This document shows positions 45,548 through 56,770 of a DNA stretch of 64,000 nucleotides, piece after piece; within the stretch, counting starts at the first letter, position 1, and each line of letters opens with the position of its first letter. The position numbers were made by a program, and so were the translations under genes. Source of the stretch: Apodemus sylvaticus (Eukaryota; Chordata; Mammalia; Rodentia; Muridae); assembly GCF_947179515.1 (NCBI RefSeq), contig NC_067472.1:174011578-174075577 (forward strand). Direction: 5' to 3'. The notes under the pieces are model-generated. The model was not told the origin of the DNA. It saw nothing but the letters and a program-made list of their open reading frames with translations, and did no database searches.

Positions 45548-45900
45548 GTGTGCTGACTGCTTTTATGCGAACTTGACATAAACTAGAGTCTGAGAGAAGG
45601 GAGTCTCAGTTGTGAAATACCTCTTTAAGACTAGGCTGTAGACAAACCTGTAGGACATTGTCTTAATTAGTGATTAATCGGGAGGACCTAGCCCATTGTG
45701 GGTGGTACCATCCCTGGGTTGGTGGTTCTAGGATCTATAAGAAAATAGGCTGAGCAAGCCATGGGGAGCAAGCAAGTAAGTAGCATTTCTTGAGGGCCTC
45801 TTGCATCATCAGCTCCTGCTTCCAGGTCCCTTCCCTGGTTGTGTTTCTGCCCCAGCTTCCTACAATGCTTTGTTATAGCATAGTAATTCTGACTAAGGCA
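45548..45900 (+). repeat. Rodent interspersed repeat, family B
   Basis: The best family-B copy: 'gactgcttttatgcgaactt', 'cattgtgggtggtaccatcc' and 'agtaattctgactaaggcaa'. Relatives lie at 36365, 39494, 40225, 42590, 54165 and 62508. Class not assigned. Confidence 0.6.
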
Positions 45901-46057
45901 ATATATCTTAAACCATCTAACATTTGTCTATTGACTTGGTGAGACTCAATAAAATTGAATTCTTTTCTTCTTTATTAGCTTCAGTAGTTGTAAATAATTT
46001 CTGTTGTTTTGTCTTTAAGTTTCTTTTCTTCAGTTGGCCATTAAGCATATTTGACTT

Positions 46058-46222
46058 CTTTGTTGTTGTTGTTGTTGTTGTTGTTTTGAGACAGGGTTCC
46101 TCTGTGTAGCCCTGGCTGTTCTGGAACTCACTCTGCAGACCAGGCTAGCCTCAAACTCAGAAATCCACCTGCCTCTGCCTCCCAAATGCTGGGATTAAAG
46201 GCGTATGCCACCATGGCTGACT
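46058..46222 (-). repeat. B1 SINE, minus strand, with (TTG)n tail
   Basis: (TTG)n at 46058-46085, then 'gagacagggttcctctgtgt' to 'ctgggattaaaggcgtatgc', the classic reversed B1. Confidence 0.95.
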
Positions 46223-46223
46223 T

Positions 46224-46657
46224 TGTTAGGGTTCTGTCTAAGCTGTACCCAACAATTACCTGGCAACAGCCAGGTAGGCCTGGCCTATAAAAGAGGGTGT
46301 TAGGCCCCTCCTCTCCATCTTATCTCTTCTTCTTCTTACTCCTCTCTCCTACCCTCTCTCTGGCCACTCTTGGGCTCTCCTCCCCTCCCTCCTCTCTCCA
46401 TGTGGTCATGGCCGGCCTCTACTTCTCTACTCTCTCCCTCTCTCTGCCTTTCTCTGTCTCTAGTACCCCCTTCACTCCCCTCCTCATGCCCTGAATAAAC
46501 TCTATTCTATACCATGTCTGTGTGTGTCTTGTCTCTCGGGGAGGGGGGGGAGGGAAGGGATGCCTTGGCATGGCATGACCCCGACTAGGCACCCCCTTCC
46601 CCCACACCACTGTATACCATTCTCTCTAAACTTCCTTCTCTTTTTATGAACATAACA
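46224..46657 (+). mobile_element. Putative solo LTR of an endogenous retrovirus-like element
   Basis: A 434-bp block with 5-bp inverted ends (TGTTA at 46224, TAACA at 46653-46657). It has a TATA-like TATAAAAG at 46286-46293, a pyrimidine-rich centre and AATAAA at 46494-46499 followed by a GT-rich stretch near 46515-46530. This order (U3, TATA, poly-A signal, GT-rich) fits an LTR. No matching target duplication is seen at the chosen ends, so the boundaries or the call may be wrong. Confidence 0.5.
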
Positions 46658-47221
46658 ATGGTGCAGAAATCAGGGAAATAACAGACTTAGTCCTTTTAAA
46701 AGTTCAAAGCCACCCTCAATTCTATAATGAGTTCAAGGCCAGTTGGGGGATGCATGAGTCTCTATTAGAAAAAAACAGGGATGGATGTGAATAATCAAAA
46801 TAGAAAATTTAACTCCATGGTGTTGTAGGTGGAATATTTATACTTTCTAAAACTGGCATGTTAAAACCTAAGCATTGTTTGATGAAATTTGAGGATGGAA
46901 ATTTGTTAAATTGTTAAATTTGGAGATGGGAAATTGTTAGAACCTCATGAAAGGATGAGCATTCTTATAAAGGAAACAGATCTCAGAGGACTTTGTCCAT
47001 TTCTTATGAGAAGATATTGATTGATAGGACGTTTATAAAATGGAGTGGACTCTCACTGGATGCAGAAACTGCTAACACTGATAAACAGCTTCCCAGTTTT
47101 CACAACTGTGACGATTAAATTTCTCTTGCTTATCCAGTTGATGTCAATAAACATTTCTCAAATCCCTTAGTATAGACGCAATGTAACTGCCTCACACTCT
47201 TAACAATGGTAGTCTGTACTT
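46658..47221. other. Anonymous sequence, no gene
   Basis: No recognised repeat or exon. Confidence 0.4.
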
Positions 47222-47382
47222 TTTTGTTGTTGTTGTTGTCCTTGTTTTCAAGACATGGCTTCTCTGTGTAGCTCTGTCAATATTGGAACTTGCTCTGTAG
47301 ACCAGGCTAGCCTCAAACTCAAGAGATCCATCTTCCTCTGAGGGCTGGGATTAACAGTATGCACCACTACTGCTACGGCCTG
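47222..47382 (-). repeat. B1 SINE, minus strand
   Basis: A (TTG)n tail, then 'tctctgtgtagctctgtcaa' and 'gaccaggctagcctcaaact'. Reversed B1 with mild divergence. Confidence 0.85.
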
Positions 47383-47619
47383 ATTTGATAGTCTGTTCTC
47401 TTAAACCATGAATTGAAACAAACTATTTCTTTTTTCAAATTTGTTTTTGTAGAGTATTTTGTCATAGAAACCAGAAAAGTAACTAATACAATGGAAAATG
47501 GCCTTTGTTTTATGGAGACTTAGTGTTAGCCTCTCCTTGCCCCATAGTGTTGGGGATCAAATCTAGGACTTTATGCATGTTACATTAGTAGTCTACAAAT
47601 GAACTGTATCGCCAATCCT

Positions 47620-47757
47620 TACTTTCTTTCCTTTTCTTTCCTTTCCTTTTCTTTTCTTTTCTTTCCTTTCCTTTTCTTTTCCTTTTCTTTCCTTTCTTTT
47701 TCCTTTCCTTTTCTCCTCTTCCTTTCTCTTCCTTTCTATTCCTCCCTTCCTCTTTCT
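47620..47757. repeat. (TTTCC)n pyrimidine-rich repeat
   Basis: About 138 bp of TTTCC/TTTTC units. The Lys/Arg-rich and Phe/Ser-rich frames over it are artefacts. Confidence 0.9.
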
Positions 47758-48659
47758 GTCTCTGCCTGTCTTCACACCCCTCCCCCAATCTCCAGGACTA
47801 CCTTTAAGTAGATGCTCCATGACTAAGGTGTACACTTCTGGCCTTTGGTTCATTTATGGAATGGACGTATGCCAGGCTAGTGCCAAACATGCCCAGGCCT
47901 GCCTCAGCTTCTCAATCATCCTACCTCAGTAGCTCCAGGAAATGGCTCTCTCACCAGCTCAGGGTTTAGCTGTTGTTAGTTTATTCTTCTTCTTTAGAGA
48001 TTCCCCTAGGGCATGTTCCTTAGTCCTGGTATATAATTCTTGTTCCTAAGCCTTGGTCCCTATAAAGTTTGAATTGGATAACTCAAGGTATTGTGTAGAC
48101 TCCTCTGACTTAGTAAGACTCGAAAGTCAGACTCTGTCCCTGACAAACATCTGCACAGCTGTTCCAGCCTCCAGTTGCTATTATCTGCTTGGCGGGCCAC
48201 TCTCACAGACACCTGGAGATTAGTTCAAGGTTTCTAAGTTAACTGAATACAGGTATGAAGATCTTGGCTGTAGATGCTTCCACTTTCTGAGACTCAACTA
48301 CCCAGGTAATGTTTAACTGTGTTCTAATAGCTGTACCCTACAAACATCAACCCTTCATCTAAGGCAGGGAACTGCTGACTTCGCCTGTGTGCCGTGTGCT
48401 CTAAAAACTTTAGGACCCTTGAGAAAAACAAATCATGCTAATTTTGCCTGGTTTTGCTCCTTCCTTTTGAAGCCTTATCTCCTGTACATGATCATTGCTT
48501 TTGGCTCTTTTCTGGTGCTTTTCCTTCTACTTTCTATCCATCCTTCCTTTTTTTCTTGCTGTTTTTCCTTCTGGGGATTAAGCTCAGGTCTTCCTTCTTG
48601 TATGCTGGGCAATTACTCCCAGTCTCCATTGAACTCATATACTGAGATTTATTTTTAAA
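47758..48659. other. Anonymous sequence, no gene
   Basis: No recognised repeat or exon. Confidence 0.4.
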
Positions 48660-48840
48660 GGGAGCTAGAGAGATGATTCAGTGGTTAAGAGAACTTGGTG
48701 ATCCTTTTTTTTTTTTTTTTTAAATGATAGGGATTTACTATGTGTCCATAGCCTTGAGCTCTCAGGTAGATCATAGATCAGGCTGGCTTCAGGTTTATTG
48801 ACACCTATCTGCCTTTGCCTCCTGAGTACTGGGATTAAAG

Positions 48841-48934
<94 letters not shown>

Positions 48935-49095
48935 AGCAGATGAGTAAAGAAACCAGAAGATATCATCAGACCTCCTGGAACTCAAGTTGTAGGCAGTTGG
49001 TGAGCTGTCCCAGTACGTGCTGAGAGACAAACTCAGATCTTCTGAAAAAAACAGTAAATGGTCTTAACCACTGAACCATCTCTCCAGCTCCCCAA
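48660..49095. repeat. SINE cluster: B2 head (+), B1 (-), (TG)n(AG)n, B2/B3 (-)
   Basis: 48660-48702 is a plus-strand B2 head. 48705-48842 is a reversed B1-like stretch behind a T tract. 48844-48931 is TG then AG repeat. 48932-49092 is a reversed B2/B3 ending 'cactgaaccatctctccagc'. This is a stack of nested or adjacent insertions. Confidence 0.75.
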
Positions 49096-49104
49096 GTCAA
49101 CTTT

Positions 49105-49243
49105 AATGTTTTTTTTTTAATTTTATTACTTTATTTTGAGAAAGTTTCTTACTTTGTAGCCCTGACTGGTTTGGAATTTGCTTTAATTTTCCAGTTTATG
49201 TTTCTCAAGTGCTGGGATTACAGTCATCATCCACCAGGCCTAC
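49105..49243 (-). repeat. Diverged B1 SINE, minus strand
   Basis: A T-rich start, 'tttgtagccctgactggttt' and 'caagtgctgggattacagtc'. Confidence 0.75.
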
Positions 49244-49492
49244 CTCTCCTAAGTCAACTGGAGTTGCTTCTGTTTCACCCAGAACAGGAATAGTTCTCAT
49301 TAGCACCTAAGTCAAGGGCCCAAATGAGATGTTCCAATTGTATCACCCAACCATGAAAGATAAAATACATTTAAATTAACCACATTAATCCTCAGATCCT
49401 CACTTGCCACTCCTTCCTTGATATACTGCAATCATTCTCTTTTAATTTTCTGGACTGAAGGTAGGCACTGATGAAGGATAGACTTCACATTC

Positions 49493-49904
49493 TTTTTTTT
49501 AAATTTTTTTTATTCGATATATTTTTATTTACATTTCAAATGATTTCCCCTTTTCTAGCCCCCCACTCCCCGAAAGTCCCATAAACCCCCTTCTCTCCCC
49601 CTGTCCTCCCATCCACCCCTTCCCACTTCCCCGTTCTGGTTTTGCCAAATACTGCTTCACTGAGTCTTTCCAGAACAAGGGGCCACTCCTCCTTTCTTCT
49701 TGTACCTCATTTGATGTGTGGATTATGTTTTGGGTATTCCAATTTTCTACGTCAATATCCACTTATTAGTGAGTGCATACCATGATTCACCTTTTGAGTC
49801 TGGGTTACCTCACTTAGTATGATGTTCTCTAACTCCATCCATTTGCCTAAGAATTTCATGAATTCATTGTTTCTAATGGCTGAATAGTACTCCATCGTGT
49901 AGCA
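49493..49904 (-). mobile_element. 5'-truncated young LINE-1, minus strand
   Basis: Nearly identical to the 3' end of L1-A: poly-A (T-rich, 49493-49510), the 3'UTR with a 6-C run, the ORF2 stop (TGA on minus, 49752-49754) and about the last 50 ORF2 codons, breaking off near 49904. It is of the same young family as the full-length copies. I see no clear TSD. Confidence 0.9.
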
Positions 49905-51171
49905 ATCAAGCACCACCTCCATTCCCAAGTGGATGGAAATTCTTCAAGGATATTTCTGTTTTCTGTGTTTTCTTTCTGAGGTGGGCTTATGCAGCCTAAG
50001 TTCCTAGACTGGACAAGAGGCAAGCTTTTGAGCAATTTGTGGGGACAGTTGTATAATCTGATTTCTGACCCCTCCTGGTAGGAGTGCACTTTAAAGTTGC
50101 TTACAGGGTCAGAAAGTTCCATGTGTTGATTTGGACAGACCATTTGCTTTTCTTTCCAAATTTCAGGCCCTAGTCAGCAGTGTCTTCCAGGCATTTTAAA
50201 AATAGAGTAATGAGAGCTATTTGATCTGCAAAATATATTTCTCCTCTTCTAATTTTTGGGGAGTTTCATCCTTTTGTGCAAATTTCAGACATAAATGGTA
50301 ATTTCAAAATGGGTTTTATCTCCCATCTCCTTTTTGCCTTTTATTCTCTATGTAGCTACAGTGAGACTTTCTCTGTGGTATAGTCAGAGTCATAACTAAA
50401 GATAACTATTTTCAGCAAAGAAGAAACTGTCATTCTAGACCAGATACACAGCCCTGTTGTCTTTCACAGTGCCTAGGCTTTTCACAGCAGCATGAGCCTG
50501 GAGTGGCTATTACTCCCAATCATAATTTATTTTTGGCCAGATTGGTCTGTCAGTCATTTGCCACATTTTATCCCTTAGGGTTACCTTCTCCAATTACTGT
50601 TTCCTTTATGATGACCTTGGGTGTGTATCTAATCTAACTTTGTAAGCTAAGTTTTGGTTTTCTGTTGTTGTCTTTTCTTCAGACATATTTACAGAATTCT
50701 TTCCTTGTGTCTATCAGGAATTATTAGCTCATTGATATTCATAGCAGGGAAATGAGTGAATCCATCTCCCTCCCTTGGTAGAAAAAGGACATTCTGTTTA
50801 TTACAGCTAGATCTATCACAGGGATCAGAAGAAAGTTGGCTCTGTTTTTGCAAAAATAGAAGTACCCAATGGACAGAGTCATGGCAGGTACTTTATGTTC
50901 CCCATTGTCACGTTATCTTCTGTTACTCGGTTTGCCTCTGCTCCCTGGGCCTTTGTATTTAGTCAGTGCCATGACTAATCCTGGACAAGAGGGTAGGATA
51001 TATAGGCAGAGATAGTTTGAAATTCCTGTACGATTCACTGGTCTCTTGTTTGGCAAAAGGACCAGAGGAAGCTTGTGAAAAGATACAAATGTAGGAAAAC
51101 TGGTCACCACTCACATCCCAGAAAGAATCAGTAATGTAAAATACATGTTTTTATCATTAAAACATTTAAAT
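49905..51171. other. Anonymous sequence, no gene
   Basis: No recognised repeat or exon. Confidence 0.4.
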
Positions 51172-51440
51172 TCATTTTGAGACAGAATCTTATGATGAGA
51201 CAGAATCTTATGATCTTGCTGGCCTGGAACTTGCTATGTAGATTAGACTGGCCTCTAATTCAGGGGGATCTGCGTGTTTCTGCTCCTGGGTGCTGGTATT
51301 AAAGGCACGAGCCACAATTTATTCTGTTCTTCGTTTTACAAAGAATTGCACTATATGTCCCAGACTGGTTTTGAGCTTATGATGATCCTCCTGCCTTACC
51401 TTCTGGAGTGCTGGGATTATAGGTATGTGATACAAGGCCT
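51172..51440 (-). repeat. Two adjacent B1-like SINEs, minus strand
   Basis: The first (51172-51320) carries a tandem repeat of 'gagacagaatcttatgat' near its left end and ends 'ggtattaaaggcacgagcc'. The second (about 51330-51440) ends 'gtgctgggattataggtatg'. Confidence 0.7.
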
Positions 51441-51769
51441 AGTTTTGTAGTACCCATTGAATAAGAAGTAAGTTCTCACTATAGTAGATTTTTGTAGTTA
51501 CTTATTACCACATCAAAACCTCTGCAGTCAGACATAATGGAGATGTTTAGACTTAACTATAACTTTCAAACAGCAAAGTACTCAGATCTCAAAAACATAG
51601 TTTGAACTGTGTTGAGGAATGCCTCTACTCATACAGATACATGCACTTTAAGACGTGGGCCATCACTGCCATCCTGGGCAGAAGTTCTGATGCCCTTGTT
51701 TTTGGTTTTTTGTTTCTGACCATTCCTTCTCTCCAGAAAAAAAAATTACTCACTCAGTTTCCTTTATAA

Positions 51770-53250
51770 TTAGTAACTCAACCAGCTCTAGAATCTCACA
51801 TAAACAGGACCATACTGTAAACATTTTTTTGTAGGTATATCTGGGTTTTCTCACTCAATAGAACACTTCAGAGATTTAGCAACATGGATAGCATTTCTTG
51901 GGGATCAGTACAGGCTTACTCCAAACTCTCTTTTGAAGAACCCTTAGGTATTTTCAGTTCACATTGTTATGAATGACATTCCTATGAACTTAGTGGCAAG
52001 GAATTTTATGGTAATATTTCTTCATTTTCCTTGAATTAATGCTTCACCATGGTGTTTCTGAGTCATGGGCATATGCTTAACTTTCTTAAAAGGTTGCAAA
52101 ACTCCATAAATGATTTCTAAAACAATTTTATCACTTATATTTCCACTAGTCACACATGTGAGTTCTGATGACTCTGTTCTCACCAGCATTTGACAGCCAT
52201 CTTTTTTTCTTCATCTTAGATAGTCTAACGGGTATGTACTAGTCCTCTCTGCTGTTTTGATTTTTATTTTCATAATAACTAACAGTATAAAATTTTGTTT
52301 GTGTCTAGTAGCCATTTGTAGGTCATTTAAGACATAACTCTGTGGTTTTCATCTTTTAAAACATAATGTCTTTTTTATCATTGAGTTATTAAATGTAAAT
52401 TTTTGTGTCCTTTCTAATATTTTCCATACTGCAGTCATAGCTTTCCTCTACACTATCATTTATTTGTCTTAAGACTGATATTTATTTTTGATTAATTTGT
52501 GCTGATAGTGTGAAAAGTATACATATATGAACATTTATATGTTATTTATATTACAAAACTTGTTGAAGACATTTTTTCCCCATTTAATTGCTTTTGCACT
52601 GGTTAATACATGTATTGTTCTGTTCTTGGTCTTTCAGTTACTTTCTGTAAAGTCTATGTGATCATTATTTTATCAAATGTATGTTTTCTTAATTATTACT
52701 TCATTATGATAATTTTAATGTTATAATAGTTATAATACTATAGAAATATCAAATAAAACCACATTAAATATGTAAATATTATATAATATGAAATATTAAA
52801 ATGATATATAAATATATAAATAATTAAAAATAATAAATAATGATAACTAATTATTATTACATAAGTTTTAAAGTTAGGTTTGGAATATCCTCTCACGCTT
52901 TTTTCTTCCCAAGATTGGCTATTCTTTGCCGTTTGCATTTCAAATAAGTGTAAAATCAGCTCTGCTTTTGCTTCATTTCCAAATAGTCCTGCTTAAAGCT
53001 TATTTGAGATTGCATTGATGGTATAGACAAATTTGAAGGAAATTGTTAGTAACGTTAATAATAGAGAATCTCTAGTCCATAGATAATAACCTCTTTATTT
53101 ACTTATGACATCACTTCTTTTTAGCAGTGCTCTTTCAGTAGAGCTTTTATAAGTATTTCTTAAAATTATTCCCATTTTACATATTCACTTAGCTTTAATT
53201 GGAATTTTAACTGGGATGTTTCAAACTCTATTATTGCTCTAAGGATTTAG
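51770..53250 (-). repeat. Ancient L1M-type ORF2 3' fragment, minus strand
   Basis: The reverse strand follows the ancient mammalian L1 ORF2 3' half in order. Recognisable points: 'tcacattgttatgaatgaca' near 51960, 'gctgttttgatttttatttt' near 52250, 'tttccccatttaattgcttt' near 52573, and 'tttgagattgcattgatggt' near 53003. It has many stops and indels and an A/T-rich expansion at about 52690-52860. The call rests on remembered L1M wording. Confidence 0.65.
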
Positions 53251-54164
53251 TACATTTGAACTTAAGCCTGTGAATCACTCCCCTTTGCCCCTGTAACTTT
53301 GTACATGTAATTATCACATACTTATTTACGCCTTTTTTCTTTATCAGTGTCTGGTAAAATCTTATTTCCTATAATAGTGCTTTTCTAACCTGGGAAAATT
53401 TTCCCAGTAGCTATGCCTTAGTAGCTCCTTTACTCCATTCATAAATTATTTATTTATGCATTTATGAACTAGAGAAATGAGTACAATGTGTGTCCTTGTT
53501 CTCAGGAAACTTTAGTTTGGGGAGATTAGGTACACAGACAGTAAAGACTATGAAATAGACACTGTCACTTGCAAGCTACTGGCAATACTCACAGCCTAGT
53601 TAGCAGCAGGGGGAATTTATGTGAAGGAAGGTTTTTCTGGAGAACTTTCCAAACTGTAGTTGTCAGGGTGTTCTAGCAACTGTTTGTTAGTCACTGGCTG
53701 TAGTTAACATTTATACTGTATGCTTCACGATTGCAACGACTTTGGATTGCTTGAAGTCTAATACGGCAGCAATTTTAAGACTTTCATGTGTCTAAGAATC
53801 CCTTGGGATGCTCTCTGAGAAAAGCTTGTCGTCTGGGAATTTTGAAACAAAAAAATTGTAGGAGGGCTCCAGTATACAGATTCCTGTAAAGACTGCTTCA
53901 GAAGGTTTGTCGTATAGTGTGCTCTGTGTAAACTGGCTTAATTTTAGGCCCATAATTGGTATCAAGAACATACTAGGTTGTTAAGTGATTCAATCAGAAA
54001 GACCAGAGCCTGAGTGAGATCCTTGTGATTGTTTTTAAAATAAATAATCAGGATGCTTTAATGTTATGTGATAAGCTTCTGACAAACGATTACTAAATGC
54101 TTTGTCAATAGTTATGTGGTAATAATTGTCAAATAAGGCCAAGACCCATTAGTTTTTCTTTCCT
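53251..54164. other. Anonymous sequence, no gene
   Basis: No recognised repeat or exon. Confidence 0.4.
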
Positions 54165-54565
54165 TTTGTTATAGTTTGATTTCTATTACTGTGCTAAATA
54201 TGCCCAAAACCAACATAGGGAGGAAAGAGTTTTTTTCTATCTTTTAGGTCACAGTCCATTGATTAGGGAAGCCATGGTAGGAACTCAAGGCATAAAGTTG
54301 GAGGCAGGAAATAGAACAGAGACCACAAACGAACTCTGCTTACTGATCTGCTCCCTTGCTCAAATTCAGTTATCTTTATTATATAGCTCAGGCCCATCTA
54401 ACTAGAGATGGTAACACCCATGGCGCATTAGGCTCTCCTACTCTGATTAACAATCATGGATATGCCTTTCACACATGCCTACAGATCAATCTCATGGAGG
54501 AAATTCCTTAATTAATAGTCCTTCTTCCCAGGTAATTTTGGATTGTGTCTATTTGATAGCTGAAG
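54165..54565 (-). repeat. Rodent interspersed repeat, family B, old copy
   Basis: 'atttctattactgtgctaaa', 'tgcttactgatctgctccct' and 'ctcatggaggaaattcctta' follow the reversed family-B order. Confidence 0.5.
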
Positions 54566-56544
54566 CTATGACAATTTTATTCTGGTTTTCCTTCATGTTC
54601 GGGACCCTTCTGGTCAGACTTTGATTCAGTATGACTTTACAAATTCTTCTCTTTATTCTTGAAAAACAATAAAATGGTTTCCATCTGGATCCTCTTTGTT
54701 TCTGGGCTATCTTTGGTTTTTACTGTCCAAGCTCCTCTCAGACTGAGGTTGCTGCCTCTGTTTCAGCCACATCCCTGCATTGTGCACTCATGTAGAAACA
54801 AAAATCCATTTCTGTAACAGATGAAAATACCCTGCCTGCTGCCCTCTTGACTATAGCAGCTGTTCCCTTGATGGGCATCTCACATCACAGGTGTCTAGGA
54901 TGACATATAGCCCATGCAAATCAGTTGTTATGACAACTGTATTTTGTTTCATACAAGGTTTCCTCCTGTAACTCTACAAGACCTAATTTCACATTGTATT
55001 CTGCTCTCTAACAGATAGTATATAGCATACTATAGTCCTCCAAGACACCTTAGATCAAGGGTCTTGAATTTCAATGATAATGGCTTCTTTGGAGCCAAGT
55101 GAATTGCAGTCCAACTATATAGCTACCATTTAATCTCCCAAATGAGACAAAGAGAGGCCAGGTAGGACATTTTTCATAAGCAAAAAGGTTTTAAACCTTG
55201 AATATAGACTTTAAAAACTTGCATATATTTCAGGTAACTGCTCCTCAGCTGATTCCTAGAGAAAGGCATTTTCAATAAATAATCCCACTGCCTGCTCCTC
55301 ACTCCAGTCTTAGGAAAGGAGCAGGGCACACCCTGGTCCTGAGGGTTTCCCCCTGTATCAGAGTTACCTGTTTATGTTTAGCTCATGCAATACACAATGG
55401 GTTCAGCCCTCTATCAGGCTCTTTCTTGTGCATCAGGAAAATAGATTGTGGTTATGAAAGCACACAGACTGGCATGCCCTAACCACTGTACCTGTTTCAT
55501 TTACACATTTTCCTAGCAGTCCCTCGCTAGCCTATTCCTCCTCTCTCTAACACTGATCAATAATTCCAAACATAGCTGGAAGAAAATTGATAAAGCCAAG
55601 CCGGGTACAATCACAGTGGTGTGTCAATCTTTAAGAATTGCAGACACATGGTGACTTAAATCAGCCCCAACAGAGGGAGATTGCCTCGGGCCAGAGGCTG
55701 TCTCCTCTTACCTATTTCTCTTCCCTGTCATGAATGAGTGTGTGTGTGTGTGCACTGTGTGCATATGTGCATGTGTGGAGATGAAAGTCATTGTCTGCAT
55801 GGACTATGCTTTTAAGTTAATGGCTTAGCAGGTTGTGATGACGAAAGCAGCTGAGCTGTTGCTTGATTCCTGGCAGGCCAATCACAGAGATCCTAGAAGA
55901 GATCTTGACCAGTCCACCCACTATTCATTTCTGGCTCTGATGGTTTGCATTTTAAGTGTATTTTCAGAAGTTAGTGTATGCAAGGATGAGCTGTTCTCAT
56001 AATGAAACCCTCAGGGGATGAGAAACCATAGGATATGGGGGCCCGTCAAATAGGCCACTGTGGGCATATCCTTGAAGTGTGTATCTTGCTTTTTGCCCTG
56101 TTCTCTTTCTTCTTATTGGCCACTGCAGTAAGAAGCTCTTCTATTGCCATCCCTGATTCTGTGACTCATCACAGGTTCAGAATCAATGGAGAGAGAAAAA
56201 AAATTCATGGCCTAGAACCTGTGAAACCCTGTGCCCAAATCACAGTTGACTTTTTTTTTTCAGGTTTTTGGCAGCAATGATGAAAAACTTCTGTCTTCTG
56301 CATGGCTGTCCTTTGATATTCTGGTTCAAATGTTCCTGTGCATCTAGGATCAGTTCATGAACCACAATCTCCAGGAAGGCTTCCAGAATTTTAGGACACC
56401 ATGTGTCCCTTCTCTCGCATTAGTTTGGGATGGAGCAGTCTCTCTATCTGTTTCTGTCTCTGTGTTTCTCTCTCTCTCTCCCTCTTCCCCTTCTCTGTAT
56501 GTAGGTCAGAGATCAATGTTGGGTGCTTATTTTCCTCTATTGTT
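54566..56544. other. Anonymous sequence, no gene
   Basis: A short (TG)n at 55739-55754. Otherwise no recognised repeat. The frame at 56035-56280 starts at a non-ATG codon and lacks protein-like features beyond a short hydrophobic stretch. Confidence 0.4.
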
Positions 56545-56770
56545 CTCCACCTTGGTTTTTGAGATAGAATCTTTCACTGAGCCTAGAGTTCACAGATTGA
56601 CTAGACTGGTTGGCAATAAGCTCTAAAAGTCTTCTGTTCCTGCCTCCCAAATGCTGGGATTACAGGTGTACTCCACTGTGCCTGGCTTTTTATTTGGGTG
56701 TTGGGCATCTAAAGTCTGGTTTTCATGCTTGTGTAACAAGCAAATTATTGGTTGACCTGCCTCCTCTACC
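56545..56770 (-). repeat. B4/RSINE1-type SINE, minus strand
   Basis: 'cccaaatgctgggattacag' (reversed B1-like part) runs into 'gggtgttgggcatctaaagt', with an AAGCA-rich right part. The layout fits a reversed B4/RSINE1. Confidence 0.65.

Noticed and set aside
47585..47853. Lys/Arg/Glu-rich minus-strand frames
   Set aside because: Translation of a (TTTCC)n tract.
49493..49904. A TSD for the 49.5-kb truncated L1
   Set aside because: I compared the flanks and found no convincing direct repeat, so none is claimed.
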